From: Roseovarius sp.
Lineage (GTDB): Bacteria; Pseudomonadota; Alphaproteobacteria; Rhodobacterales; Rhodobacteraceae
DNA: 64,000 nucleotides
Assembly (NCBI RefSeq): GCF_030373445.1
Contig: NZ_JAUCYU010000009.1
Location: 1 to 64,000 of the forward strand
Direction of reading: 5' to 3'
The stretch's first letter is position 1, and each line of letters starts with the position of its first letter. Shown here one piece after another: positions 8,669 through 18,190 of the stretch. The notes beneath the pieces are model-generated. The model ran no database searches and was not told the DNA's origin. It saw only the letters and a program-made list of their open reading frames with translations. Position numbers and translations under genes: made by a program.

Positions 8669-9907
8669 ATGGACCAGCCGGACCGTGAGGTCGAGCCGCA
8701 GTTTTCACAGCCAGTCCGTCAGATCACGCTGATGCTGATCGTGCTCGGGCTGACCGGGTTCGGGGCCTTCGTGGCCCTGCCCCGGGTTTTGCCGGTATTC
8801 CAGTCGAATCTATATCTCAACGGGTTCATCGTTTTCGTGTTCTTCATCGGCGTGGTGGCCTGTTTCTGGCAGGTGTTCCAGCTGATCACCTCGGTCCGGT
8901 GGATCGAGGAATACGCGCAGGATCACCAGGCCAGCGATACCTCGGGCGCGCCGCGGCTGCTGGCGCCGCTGGCGACGCTGATGCGGCAGCGCCGGGGCAA
9001 GCGGATGCAGATCGCCTCGACCTCCGCACGGTCGATCCTCGACTCGGTCGCACAGCGGATCGACGAGGCGCGGGAGATCACCCGCTATATCGTCAACATG
9101 CTGATTTTCCTTGGCCTTCTGGGCACGTTCTATGGGCTTGCCACGACGGTGCCGGCCGTGGTCGACACCATCCGCAGCCTTGCCCCGCAGGAGGGCGAGG
9201 GCGGGGTCGAGGTGTTCAACCGGCTGATGACCGGGCTCGAGGCGCAGTTGGGCGGCATGGGCGTGGCCTTCGCCTCGTCGCTGCTCGGGCTGGCGGGGTC
9301 GCTGGTGGTGGGGCTGTTGGAGCTGTTCGCGGGCCATGGGCAGAACCGGTTCTACCGCGAGCTGGAAGAGTGGATGTCGTCGATCACCCGCGTGGGCTTT
9401 GCCTCGGGCGACGGGGAAGGCGGGGGCGACCAGAGCGCGATGGCCGGCTTCCTCGAACATATGTCCGAGCAGATGGACGCCATGCAGCAGATGGTCAGCC
9501 AGTCGGATGTGAGCCGGGCGATGGTGGATGAAAAGCTGGGCGTTCTGGCGGATTCGATCGAGCGGCTGACCCACCGGATGAGCGAGGCGAATCCGGTCAA
9601 CACCGCGCTGATGCAGGTGGCGAACGGGCAGGAACGCCTGATTTCTACGCTTGAGGCGCGCAACGAGTCGCTTGGCGAGACCGGCCTCGATGCCGAAAGC
9701 CGGATGCGCCTGCGGTCGATCGACGTGCAGATGCTGCGCATCCTCGAGGAGATCAGCGCCGGGCGGCAGGAGACGATGACCGAGATCCGCACCGACCTTG
9801 CGGCGCTGACCAAGATCTTCAACCAGTTGCGCAATGCCGAGAGCGGGCGCGCCCGCGCCGCACTTCGCGTCAGGCCCGACGCCGGCAAGACGGAGCGGGA
9901 GGGCTGA
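8669..9907 (+). CDS. MotA/TolQ/ExbB-type proton channel family protein
   Basis: Predicted TM segments; TM3 'IVNMLIFLGLLGTFYGLATTVPAV' and TM4 'LGGMGVAFASSLLGLAGSLVVG' match the TolQ/ExbB/MotA family; C-terminal soluble tail of about 200 aa. Confidence 0.85.
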   Translation: MDQPDREVEPQFSQPVRQITLMLIVLGLTGFGAFVALPRVLPVFQSNLYLNGFIVFVFFIGVVACFWQVFQLITSVRWIEEYAQDHQASDTSGAPRLLAPLATLMRQRRGKRMQIASTSARSILDSVAQRIDEAREITRYIVNMLIFLGLLGTFYGLATTVPAVVDTIRSLAPQEGEGGVEVFNRLMTGLEAQLGGMGVAFASSLLGLAGSLVVGLLELFAGHGQNRFYRELEEWMSSITRVGFASGDGEGGGDQSAMAGFLEHMSEQMDAMQQMVSQSDVSRAMVDEKLGVLADSIERLTHRMSEANPVNTALMQVANGQERLISTLEARNESLGETGLDAESRMRLRSIDVQMLRILEEISAGRQETMTEIRTDLAALTKIFNQLRNAESGRARAALRVRPDAGKTEREG

Positions 9908-9910
9908 TCC

Positions 9911-12832
9911 ATGGCCCTGTCCCGCCGCACAGGACAACGCTTTCAATCCTCGATCTGGCCGGGCTTCGTGGATGCGATGACCGGCCTTCTATTGGTGCTG
10001 ATGTTCGTGCTGACGATCTTCATGGTCGTGCAGTTCGTGCTGCGCGAGACGATCAGCGGGCAGGCCAGCAAGCTTGACGAGCTCTCGGCGGAGGTGGCGG
10101 CGCTGAGCCGTGCGCTGGGGCTGGAACAGGACCGCAGCGCCACGCTGAGCGAACGGGTGGGCGAACTGACCAGCACGCTGACCGCCGCCCGCCAGCAGCA
10201 GGAGCAGCAGACCGCCCTGATCGACAGCCTGCGGCAGGAGCGCGAGGAACAGGCCGAGGCGCTGGCCGCCGCGCAGTCGCGCATCGCCAGTTTCGAGGAG
10301 CAGGTGGCGAGCCTGTTGTCGGACCGCGAAACCAACCTCGGCACCATCGCCGAGTTGGAGGACCGGCAGGAGGAATTGCTTTCGGAGCAGGAGCAACTGA
10401 ACCTTGCGTTGGCCAACATGCGCGAGGAGATCGACGCCCAGACCGAAGAGGCCCGCCTTGCCGCCGCCCGACGCGAGGCGCTTGAGGCGCTGATCGCCGA
10501 TCTGCGGCGGCGCTATACCGAGGAGCAGGCGGAGGTTGCCAGCCTGTCGGGGCAGGTCGAGACGCTCGAGGCAGAGCTGAGCGAGGAAGAGAAGCTGCGG
10601 CTGGCCGAGGCGGCTGCGGCGGAGGCGTTGCGCGAGAAGCTGGAGAATGCCGAGACCGAGCTCACCTCGATGACGCTGGCGCTGGAGGAGGAGCGGCGCC
10701 GGGCCGAGGAGACGCTGACCCTTCTGGCGGCGGCGGAGAATGCCGAGGAGGATCTGGATATCCAGCTGGCCGCCGCGCTGCTGGCGCAGGACCAGATCAG
10801 CGAGGAGTTGACCACCGCGCAGTTGGCCATCGACGAGAAGGATGCCCGGATCGCGGAGCTGGAAGAGCAGGTATCGGAGGCCGAGGGCAACGCGGTGGCG
10901 CGGGCCAGTACGCTGGGTGACCTCGAGGCGCAGTTGGCCGCCGCGCTGGCGGATGCGGAGGACAAGGGCAAGACGCTGGACGAGCTGCGGCTTGAGCTGA
11001 GCGAGGCGCAGAGCCTTGCTGAAGGCCGGGCGGAAGATAACCGGACGCTGGAGGAACGCATCGCGTCGGCCGAGATTGCGCTGGCGGCCGCTCAGGCCGA
11101 GGCCGAGACGGCGCAGGCGGAGCTGGCGCAATCGCAGGAGGCGTTGACTTCGACCCGGGGCGAGCTGGAGGAACGGCTGGCCGCGCTGGAGGCGGAGCTG
11201 GCCGGGGTGAGCGCGCTGGAAACCCGGCTGGCGGAGGCCGAGGCCGAGGCGGAGGCGCTGACGGCGGAACGCGATGACCTTGCAACGCAGCTGTCGCAGG
11301 CCGAGGCGGTGGGGCGGGCCTTGCAGGACGAGACCGTGGCGTTGAAATCGCAATTGGAGGCGTCGCAGGGCGAAGCCAGCGAAACGGAGAACCTGCGGGC
11401 AGAACTGGCGCAGGCGCAGGCTTCGGGCGAGGAACTGGAAGCGCGGCAGGTGGAGCTGGAAACGCAGCTCTCGCAGGCGCAGGCCTCGGTCGAGGCGCTG
11501 GCGCAGGAGAAGGCCGATCTGGAAACCCGGCTGGCGGCGGCACGGGAGGCGCAGTCAGAGGCGGGCACGGAAAGCGCCGAGCTGGAGGAGCGGCTGGCGC
11601 GACTGGAAAGTCGGATTGCCGCGCTGACCGAGGAGCGCGAGACGCTGACGGGCGAGGCGAAGAGCCTCGAGGAGAAGCTGGCCGAGGCGCTGGCCGCGAA
11701 GACCGCCGCCGAGAACGAGGCGGTCGAGGATGCCGACCTGATCGCCGAGTTGCAGGCGCGGCTGAACCGGACCGAGGAGGCACTGCAGAAGGTGCGCCGG
11801 CGGCTGGCCGAGGTGCTGGCGGCGAACGAGGCCGCCGAGGCCGAAGCGGTGAGTTCCGAGGACGTGCGCAAGCAGCTGGCCGCCGCGCTGGCGGCCAAGC
11901 TGGCGGCCGAGAAACAGGCCGCCGCGAGCGACGAGGAGGTCGAGGACATCCGCGATCAGCTGGCGCAGGCACTGGCCGCGAAACTGGCCGCCGAGCGCGA
12001 TGCGCAGGCCGAGATCAGCAAGGCCGAGGAGCGCCAGATCCTGCTGGAAGAGGCGCGGCGCAAGCTGGCCGAGGCCGAGGCGGCGCGCGAGAAGCAGGCG
12101 GACCTCGCGACGGAGGCGCAGAAACAGCAGGAATTGCTGAACCGGCAGGTGGCGTCGCTTCGGCAGCAGCTGGGCGAGTTGCGGGCGCTGCTGGATGACG
12201 CCAAGGCGCGCGAGGCGGCGGCGAACGTGCAGATTGAATCGCTGGGGCAGGACCTGAACGTGGCGCTGGCCCGGGCCGCCGCCGAGGAGCGGCGGCGCCG
12301 GCAGCTGGAAGAGGAGAAGGCCCGGCGGCTGGAGGAGGAGCGCAACGCCCTGCAGGCGCAGAACGAGGATCTCGAGAAGTACCGCTCGGATTTCTTCGGG
12401 CGGCTGCGCGAGGTGCTGGGCAATCAGGAAGGCGTGCGGATCGTGGGCGACCGGTTCGTGTTCTCGTCGGAGGTGCTCTTCGCGCCGGCCGAGGCCGAGC
12501 TGGAAGAGGCGGGGAAGACCGAGATTGCCAAGGTGGTGAACATCCTGCGCGGGGTGGCCGACGAGATACCGGAAGGCATCGACTGGGTTTTGCAGGTCGA
12601 CGGGCACACGGATGACATCCCGATCCGCAACAGCCGGCAATTCGAGGATAACTGGGACCTGAGCCAGGCGCGGGCGCTGTCGGTGGTGCGCTACATGATC
12701 GACGACCTCGGGATGGACCCGGAGCGGCTGTCGGCGAACGGGTTCGGGGAATATCAGCCGGTGAACACCGCGAATACCGAAGAGGCCAGGGCGCAGAACC
12801 GGCGGATCGAGCTGAAGATCACCGAAAAATAA
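9911..12832 (+). CDS. MotB-like single-TM protein with very long coiled coil and C-terminal OmpA-like peptidoglycan-binding domain
   Basis: TM with Asp 'GFVDAMTGLLLVLMFVLTIFMV'; about 775 aa Ala/Glu/Leu-rich coiled coil; OmpA-like end 'LQVDGHTDDIPI...WDLSQARALSVVRYM...LSANGFGEYQPVNTANTEEARAQNRRIELKI'. Confidence 0.9.
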   Translation: MALSRRTGQRFQSSIWPGFVDAMTGLLLVLMFVLTIFMVVQFVLRETISGQASKLDELSAEVAALSRALGLEQDRSATLSERVGELTSTLTAARQQQEQQTALIDSLRQEREEQAEALAAAQSRIASFEEQVASLLSDRETNLGTIAELEDRQEELLSEQEQLNLALANMREEIDAQTEEARLAAARREALEALIADLRRRYTEEQAEVASLSGQVETLEAELSEEEKLRLAEAAAAEALREKLENAETELTSMTLALEEERRRAEETLTLLAAAENAEEDLDIQLAAALLAQDQISEELTTAQLAIDEKDARIAELEEQVSEAEGNAVARASTLGDLEAQLAAALADAEDKGKTLDELRLELSEAQSLAEGRAEDNRTLEERIASAEIALAAAQAEAETAQAELAQSQEALTSTRGELEERLAALEAELAGVSALETRLAEAEAEAEALTAERDDLATQLSQAEAVGRALQDETVALKSQLEASQGEASETENLRAELAQAQASGEELEARQVELETQLSQAQASVEALAQEKADLETRLAAAREAQSEAGTESAELEERLARLESRIAALTEERETLTGEAKSLEEKLAEALAAKTAAENEAVEDADLIAELQARLNRTEEALQKVRRRLAEVLAANEAAEAEAVSSEDVRKQLAAALAAKLAAEKQAAASDEEVEDIRDQLAQALAAKLAAERDAQAEISKAEERQILLEEARRKLAEAEAAREKQADLATEAQKQQELLNRQVASLRQQLGELRALLDDAKAREAAANVQIESLGQDLNVALARAAAEERRRRQLEEEKARRLEEERNALQAQNEDLEKYRSDFFGRLREVLGNQEGVRIVGDRFVFSSEVLFAPAEAELEEAGKTEIAKVVNILRGVADEIPEGIDWVLQVDGHTDDIPIRNSRQFEDNWDLSQARALSVVRYMIDDLGMDPERLSANGFGEYQPVNTANTEEARAQNRRIELKITEK
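11675..12004 (+). repeat. Four degenerate copies of a 16-aa motif LAxxLAAxxAAExxA within the coiled coil
   Basis: KLAEALAAKTAAENEA (codon 589), RLAEVLAANEAAEAEA (631), QLAAALAAKLAAEKQA (655), QLAQALAAKLAAERDA (683). Confidence 0.75.
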
Positions 12833-12835
12833 GGG

Positions 12836-13807
12836 CTATTGGCCGACGGTTATGTCGGCGTGGCGGGCGGCGATGAGAGTGTCTCCGCGCCTCAGCGTGA
12901 CGTAGCCGCGATACTGGCCCGCGGGCCAGCCGCCATCCGGGCTGCGCCGGCCATAGGCGCGGAAGAGCTGGAGTTGCGGGGCGATCAGGGTGATGGTGCG
13001 GGTGAAGATTTCGCCCTCGGGGCCGGTGGCGGAAAGGGTCAGCGTGTCGTTCGGTTCGGCATGGAAGACGTGGCCATAGAGGACGAGGGCGTCGCCGGGC
13101 GTGGTCTGCGTGACGCGGGCGGCGCCGGTCTGGACATCGTCGAGCGTGGGCACGGCGGTGGAAAAGCTGGCGGTGAAAAGGCCGGTGGGCGTGTAGGCGG
13201 GGGCAGTCTTCCAGAGGCCGTTGCCGGTGCCGGCGCCGCATTGCCTGGTGTCGGGCCGGAAGGGGTCGATGATCTCGCCATCCTTCAGCACGGTCAGGTG
13301 GATATGCGGATTGTTGGTCAGCCCGCTGAGCCCGACGAGGCCGAGCGGATCGCCTGCCGCGACAGTCTGCCCCTCGCGCACGGTGAGGGAGCCGTTCTTC
13401 ATGTGGCAATAGAGGGTTTGCCAGCCGTCGCCGTGGTCGAGGCGCACGGCGTTGCCGCATTCACGGCCGCGGATGGTGTCGCGGGTTGCGTCGGTGACGG
13501 CGATATCGGCCATGCCGTCGCGCAGGGCGGCGACGCGGCCGGGGGCGGCGGCGAGGACGGCGACGCCGTTTTCCATGGCCTCGAAGGACTGCAGGGCAAT
13601 ATCGGTGCCGCGGTGGCCGTCGCGGCTTTTGAGGCCGCAGGTATAATCGTGCTGGCCGGGGCCGGGATCGGCATCGACATAATCCTCGATGAAGCAGGTC
13701 TGCCCGAGGGTGCAGTCGATGGGGAGGGAGAGCTGCGGGGGCTCCGCAAACGAAGGCGCGGCCCAGAGGGCCGCGCCAATCAGTGCCGCAATCCGCGACG
13801 GCGTCAC
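12836..13807 (-). CDS. M23-family metallopeptidase (LytM-like)
   Basis: 'GLKSRDGHRGTDIAL' and 'NPHIHLTVLKDG' zinc-ligand motifs; GTG start overlaps the clpA TAG stop. Confidence 0.88.
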   Translation of the reverse strand: MTPSRIAALIGAALWAAPSFAEPPQLSLPIDCTLGQTCFIEDYVDADPGPGQHDYTCGLKSRDGHRGTDIALQSFEAMENGVAVLAAAPGRVAALRDGMADIAVTDATRDTIRGRECGNAVRLDHGDGWQTLYCHMKNGSLTVREGQTVAAGDPLGLVGLSGLTNNPHIHLTVLKDGEIIDPFRPDTRQCGAGTGNGLWKTAPAYTPTGLFTASFSTAVPTLDDVQTGAARVTQTTPGDALVLYGHVFHAEPNDTLTLSATGPEGEIFTRTITLIAPQLQLFRAYGRRSPDGGWPAGQYRGYVTLRRGDTLIAARHADITVGQ

Positions 13808-16143
13808 TAGTCAGCCGTCAGAAGTGGCGGCTTTTTTCCCGACAGCCGGGGACGGCTCGGACCTTCGTACTGAAGATCGATCTTGCCGTCCTTGACTCCA
13901 ACCTTGACGATGCCGCCCTTGGAGAGTTTGCCGAACAGAAGCTCTTCGGCGAGCGGTTTCTTGATATGCTCCTGGATGACGCGGCCGAGCGGGCGCGCGC
14001 CCATCTTGTCGTCGTAGCCCTTCTCGCCAAGCCATGCGGCGGCGGGTTCGGTCAGTTCGATGGTCACGTTCCGGTCAAGCAACTGGGCTTCCAGTTGCAG
14101 GACGAACTTCTCGACCACCTGCAGGATCACCTCTTTCGGCAGCGGCGCGAAGGAGATGACCGCATCCAGCCGGTTGCGGAACTCCGGGGTGAAGGTGCGT
14201 TCGATCGCCTCGGTATCCTCGCCCTCGCGGCGGTCGCGGCCGAAGCCGATGGCGGCCTTGGCCTGTTCCGTCGCCCCGGCGTTCGAGGTCATGATCAGCA
14301 CCACGTTGCGGAAGTTCACCGTGCGGCCGTTGTGGTCGGTCAGGTTGCCGTGGTCCATCACCTGCAGGAGGATGTTGAACACGTCCGGGTGGGCCTTCTC
14401 GATCTCGTCGAGAAGGAGAACGCAGTGCGGATGTTCGTCCACCCCGTCGGTCAGAAGGCCGCCCTGGTCGAAGCCCACGTAGCCCGGAGGCGCGCCGATC
14501 AGGCGGGAGACCGCGTGTTTCTCCATGTATTCCGACATGTCGAAGCGCAGCAGTTCCACGCCGAGCGAGTCGGCCAGTTGCTTGGCGACCTCGGTTTTCC
14601 CCACACCGGTCGGGCCGGCGAAGAGGTAGTTGCCGATGGGCTTCTCGGGTTCGCGCAGGCCGGCGCGGGCCAGCTTGATGGCGCTCGACAGGGCCTCGAT
14701 GGCCTTGTCCTGCCCGAAGACCACGCGCTTGAGCGCGCCTTCGAGATCCTTGAGCACCTCTGCGTCGTCCTTCGAGACGTTCTTCGGAGGAATGCGCGCG
14801 ATCTTGGCGACCACGGCCTCGATTTCCTTCGGACCGATGGACTTGCGCCGCTTGGAGGCGACGACAAGATGCTGGGCCGCGCCGGCCTCGTCGATGACGT
14901 CGATGGCCTTGTCGGGCAGCTTGCGGTCGTTGATGTAGCGGGCCGAGAGATCCACCGCCGACTTGATGGCGTCATTGGTGTACTTGACGCTGTGGTGATC
15001 CTCGAAATAGGGCTTGAGGCCCTTGAGGATCTTGATCGCGTCCTCGACCGTGGGCTCGACCACGTCGATCTTCTGGAACCGGCGGGAAAGGGCGCGGTCC
15101 TTCTCGAAATGCTGGCGGAACTCCTTGAAGGTGGTGGAGCCCATGCAGCGCAGCTTGCCACCCTGAAGCGCGGGCTTCAGGAGGTTCGAGGCGTCCATCG
15201 CGCCGCCGGAGGTGGCGCCGGCGCCGATCACGGTGTGAATCTCGTCGATGAAGAGCACCGCGTCGGGGTGCGCCTCGAGCTCGGTCACGACCGCTTTCAG
15301 GCGTTCCTCGAAGTCGCCACGATACCGCGTGCCGGCCAGAAGCGCGCCCATGTCAAGCGAGTAAATCGTTGTTTTCGAAAGAACTTTCGGCGTTTCACCC
15401 TGCACGACCTTGTGCGCGAGCCCCTCGGCGATGGCGGTCTTGCCGACGCCCGGGTCGCCCACGAGGAGCGGGTTGTTCTTGCGCCGGCGGCAGAGCACCT
15501 GGATGCAGCGCTCGACCTCGTGGTCGCGGCCGATCAGCGGGTCGACATCGCCGCGGCGGGATTTCTCGTTCAGGTCGACGCAGTACTTGGCCAGGGCGCT
15601 TTCGCCCTGTTCCACGGCCTCGGGGCCGCTGCTTTCGGACTTGGATTTCTCGTTGTCCATGTCGCTGACACCCTGCACGGGGCGGGTTTCACCATAGGCC
15701 GGGTCCTTGGCCACGCCGTGGGCGATGAAGTTGACCGCGTCGTAGCGGGTCATGTCCTGTTCCTGAAGGAAGTAGGCGGCGTTGCTTTCGCGTTCGGCGA
15801 AGATGGCGACCAGCACGTTGGCGCCGGTCACTTCCGTGCGGCCGGAGGACTGCACGTGGATGGCCGCGCGCTGGATCACGCGCTGGAAGGCGGCGGTGGG
15901 CACCGCCTCGGAGCCGTCGATGTCGGTGACGAGGTTCGACAGATCCTCGTCGATGAATTCCACAAGCGTCGCGCGCAGATCTTCGGTGTCGACCGAGCAT
16001 GCCTTGAGGACGCGCGAGGCGTCGGGCTCGTCGATCAGCGCCAACAGAAGATGTTCCAACGTCGCAAATTCGTGCCGCCGCGCGTTGGCCAGCGCGAGGG
16101 CCGCGTGAATTGCCTGCTCCAGTGTCGTCGAGAATGATGGCAC
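13807..16143 (-). CDS. clpA: ATP-dependent Clp protease ATP-binding subunit ClpA
   Basis: Two AAA+ modules: 'GDPGVGKTAIAEGLA' and 'GPTGVGKTEVAKQLA'; ClpA-type N-domain; 778 aa. Confidence 0.97.
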   Translation of the reverse strand: MPSFSTTLEQAIHAALALANARRHEFATLEHLLLALIDEPDASRVLKACSVDTEDLRATLVEFIDEDLSNLVTDIDGSEAVPTAAFQRVIQRAAIHVQSSGRTEVTGANVLVAIFAERESNAAYFLQEQDMTRYDAVNFIAHGVAKDPAYGETRPVQGVSDMDNEKSKSESSGPEAVEQGESALAKYCVDLNEKSRRGDVDPLIGRDHEVERCIQVLCRRRKNNPLLVGDPGVGKTAIAEGLAHKVVQGETPKVLSKTTIYSLDMGALLAGTRYRGDFEERLKAVVTELEAHPDAVLFIDEIHTVIGAGATSGGAMDASNLLKPALQGGKLRCMGSTTFKEFRQHFEKDRALSRRFQKIDVVEPTVEDAIKILKGLKPYFEDHHSVKYTNDAIKSAVDLSARYINDRKLPDKAIDVIDEAGAAQHLVVASKRRKSIGPKEIEAVVAKIARIPPKNVSKDDAEVLKDLEGALKRVVFGQDKAIEALSSAIKLARAGLREPEKPIGNYLFAGPTGVGKTEVAKQLADSLGVELLRFDMSEYMEKHAVSRLIGAPPGYVGFDQGGLLTDGVDEHPHCVLLLDEIEKAHPDVFNILLQVMDHGNLTDHNGRTVNFRNVVLIMTSNAGATEQAKAAIGFGRDRREGEDTEAIERTFTPEFRNRLDAVISFAPLPKEVILQVVEKFVLQLEAQLLDRNVTIELTEPAAAWLGEKGYDDKMGARPLGRVIQEHIKKPLAEELLFGKLSKGGIVKVGVKDGKIDLQYEGPSRPRLSGKKPPLLTAD

Positions 16144-16323
16144 TTTCCTGTGCTCCTTCTGATCTGCGTCCGGGGGCTTGCCCGGAGTCTTGACCTCATA
16201 GGTTTAAAGTTTGGTCGATCTGCCGGGTCCTTCAAGTATTTTTTCGCGGCATCCGATCACATTTCTAAACGTTATTGAGGTTTTGCACCTATTTTGTGCC
16301 CGGCCGGAAACGGTCGGGGATTT

Positions 16324-17091
16324 TCAGAAATTGTCCTTGCGCGTCCGGATTTCGGCGAAGACCTCGGCCGGGTTGGCGCCTGTCAGTCCCAGATGGTCCT
16401 GAATGCGCGCATCCCCTGCACGCAGGAACGGGTTGGTGGCGAGCTCTTCGGCGAGGGTGGAGGGCACGGTGGGTTGGCCGTTCGCCCGGGCTGTTTCGAC
16501 CGCCTCTGAACGGGATATAAGCTTGGGATTGTCGGGATCAATGGTCAGGGCGAAACGGGCGTTGGCGGCGGTGTATTCGTGGCCCGAGCAGATGGTGGTG
16601 TCGGGCGGCAGGGCCGCCAGTTTCTGCAGGCTTTCCCACATCTGCGGCATGGTCCCCTCGAACACCCGGCCGCAGCCCAATGCCATCAGGCTGTCGGCCG
16701 TGAAGGCGACCTTCGAGCCGGGGAAGTGAAAGGCGATGTGGCCGACGGTGTGGCCGGAGACGTCGATCACCTCGCCGCTCTCGTTGCCGATGCGAATGGT
16801 TTCGCCTTCCTTAACGGCGGTGTCGAGCGGGGGAAGGCGGTGGGCGTCGGCGGCGGCGCCCACGACCCTGGCGTCGTGTTTGGCGAGGATGTCGTCGAGC
16901 CCCTGCACGTGGTCGGCGTGGTGGTGGGTGAGCAGGACCTGTGTCGCGGTCCATCCCTTGTCGGCCAGCGCCTTCAGGATCGGGGCCGCCTCGGGCACGT
17001 CGATCACCGCGGTCTCGCCGGTGTCCGGATCATGCGCGAGGTAGGCATAATTGTCGGACAGGCAGGGAACGGTTTCGATCTGAAGTGTCAT
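16324..17091 (-). CDS. gloB: Hydroxyacylglutathione hydrolase (glyoxalase II)
   Basis: 'THHHADHVQG' metallo-beta-lactamase motif; 'CSGHEYTAANARFALTIDPDN' GloB signature. Confidence 0.95.
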   Translation of the reverse strand: MTLQIETVPCLSDNYAYLAHDPDTGETAVIDVPEAAPILKALADKGWTATQVLLTHHHADHVQGLDDILAKHDARVVGAAADAHRLPPLDTAVKEGETIRIGNESGEVIDVSGHTVGHIAFHFPGSKVAFTADSLMALGCGRVFEGTMPQMWESLQKLAALPPDTTICSGHEYTAANARFALTIDPDNPKLISRSEAVETARANGQPTVPSTLAEELATNPFLRAGDARIQDHLGLTGANPAEVFAEIRTRKDNF

Positions 17092-17154
17092 TGTGTTTCC
17101 CCATTCGCCGGTTACTGATACCCTTCAGACTGACTGATCGGGACAGCGGCTGCA

Positions 17155-17895
17155 ATGCATCTTGATGTGCAGGATCTTAGGAATTTCTATTACCGCAGTG
17201 CGCTGGGCCGGGCTGCGCAGAAGATCATCCGCGCGGAGGTGCAGACGTTCTGGCCCGAGGCCAAGGGGCAGACGGTGCTGGGCTTCGGGTTCGCGGTGCC
17301 GTTCCTGCGGCCCTACCTGGCTGAAAGCAAACGGGTCATCGCCTGCATGCCGGCGCCGCAGGGGGTGATCGGGTGGCCGCAGGGGATGCCGAACGTCTCG
17401 GTTCTGTGCGAGGAGACGTGGTGGCCGGTCGAGACCGGGCACGTCGACAAGCTGCTGGTGGTGCACGGGCTGGAGACGAGCGAGCAGCCGAGCGCGTTGC
17501 TGGAGGAATGCTGGCGGGTTCTGGGGCCCGGGGGATCGGCGCTGTTCATCGTGCCGAACCGGGCGGGCCTGTGGTCGCGGAGTGACCGGACGCCGTTCGG
17601 CTTCGGCCGGCCCTATACCCAGAGCCAGCTTGAGAACCAGTTGAAATCGCACAATTTCCTGCCCGAGGGCCATGCCACGACCCTGTTCCAGCCGCCGTCG
17701 GAGAAGCGGTTCTGGCGCAAGACCTCGGGGATGTGGGAGAAGCTGGGCGGCTCGCTGTCGGTGGTGGCGGCGGGCGGGGTGCTGCTGGTGATGGCGACGA
17801 AACGGGTGCAGGCGCCGCTTGGGCCGGGGCTGAGAGAGACGGTGAGAAAGCCGCTGGGGGTGCTTCAGCCGAAGCCTGAGGCCAAGCCGGTGTGA
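17155..17895 (+). CDS. Class I SAM-dependent methyltransferase domain protein
   Basis: '[17 protein letters not shown]', '[45 protein letters not shown]'. Confidence 0.8.
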   Translation: MHLDVQDLRNFYYRSALGRAAQKIIRAEVQTFWPEAKGQTVLGFGFAVPFLRPYLAESKRVIACMPAPQGVIGWPQGMPNVSVLCEETWWPVETGHVDKLLVVHGLETSEQPSALLEECWRVLGPGGSALFIVPNRAGLWSRSDRTPFGFGRPYTQSQLENQLKSHNFLPEGHATTLFQPPSEKRFWRKTSGMWEKLGGSLSVVAAGGVLLVMATKRVQAPLGPGLRETVRKPLGVLQPKPEAKPV

Positions 17896-17938
17896 CGTCG
17901 GTATCACGTCGGTATTTTGTCGGTATTACGTCGGTGCG
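17895..17938 (+). repeat. 11-bp tandem repeat, 4 copies, consensus ACGTCGGTATT
   Basis: ACGTCGGTATC / ACGTCGGTATT / TTGTCGGTATT / ACGTCGGTGCG read directly. Confidence 0.9.
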
Positions 17939-18116
17939 CGCGCCCGTACTTGCGGACGGTCTCGCCGGGCCGCGAGGGATGGTGGCGCTAACGACATGCC
18001 TTTGCAGCAAGGCGTTCTGCGGGGTCGTCGCGCGAAGGAATCGCGGTTTCGTGAAGAAATCCACAGCTTTTTCTTCGCGGAAAATATGCGCATTCGGTCG
18101 CAGGAGGATTAACCCT

Positions 18117-18190
18117 TTGAAAACGCTCAGTATTCAATTGTATACCGTTGGTTTCAAGCCGCTTGCTAGGTCCGCAAGGCTCTGCTACAC
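18117..18190 (+). promoter_or_regulatory. Candidate promoter(s) for the atp operon
   Basis: TTGAAA(18117)-N18-TATACC(18141) and TTGCTA(18163)-N16-CTACAC(18185) upstream of atpH. Confidence 0.35.

Noticed and set aside
11092-12450. DNA-level tandem repeat array in the coiled-coil gene
   Set aside because: Repeated GAGGCG/CTGGCC words reflect biased codons for Glu, Ala and Leu; only the four 16-aa protein repeats stand out.
9989-12640. Long minus-strand ORFs (454, 391, 361, 285 aa) antisense to the coiled-coil gene
   Set aside because: Low-complexity shadows of Ala/Glu/Leu codon repeats.
8669-12832. Complete Zorya anti-phage system
   Set aside because: ZorA/ZorB-like pair only; no ZorC, ZorD or ZorE-like helicase/nuclease genes nearby, and the long coil is on the periplasmic partner.
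13783-16137. 784-aa ORF on + strand antisense to clpA
   Set aside because: GC-rich codon bias keeps the opposite frame open; clpA on the minus strand is unambiguous.
16303-16322. Stem-loop after gloB as a terminator
   Set aside because: Imperfect stem (one mismatch) and no T tract; not called as a feature.
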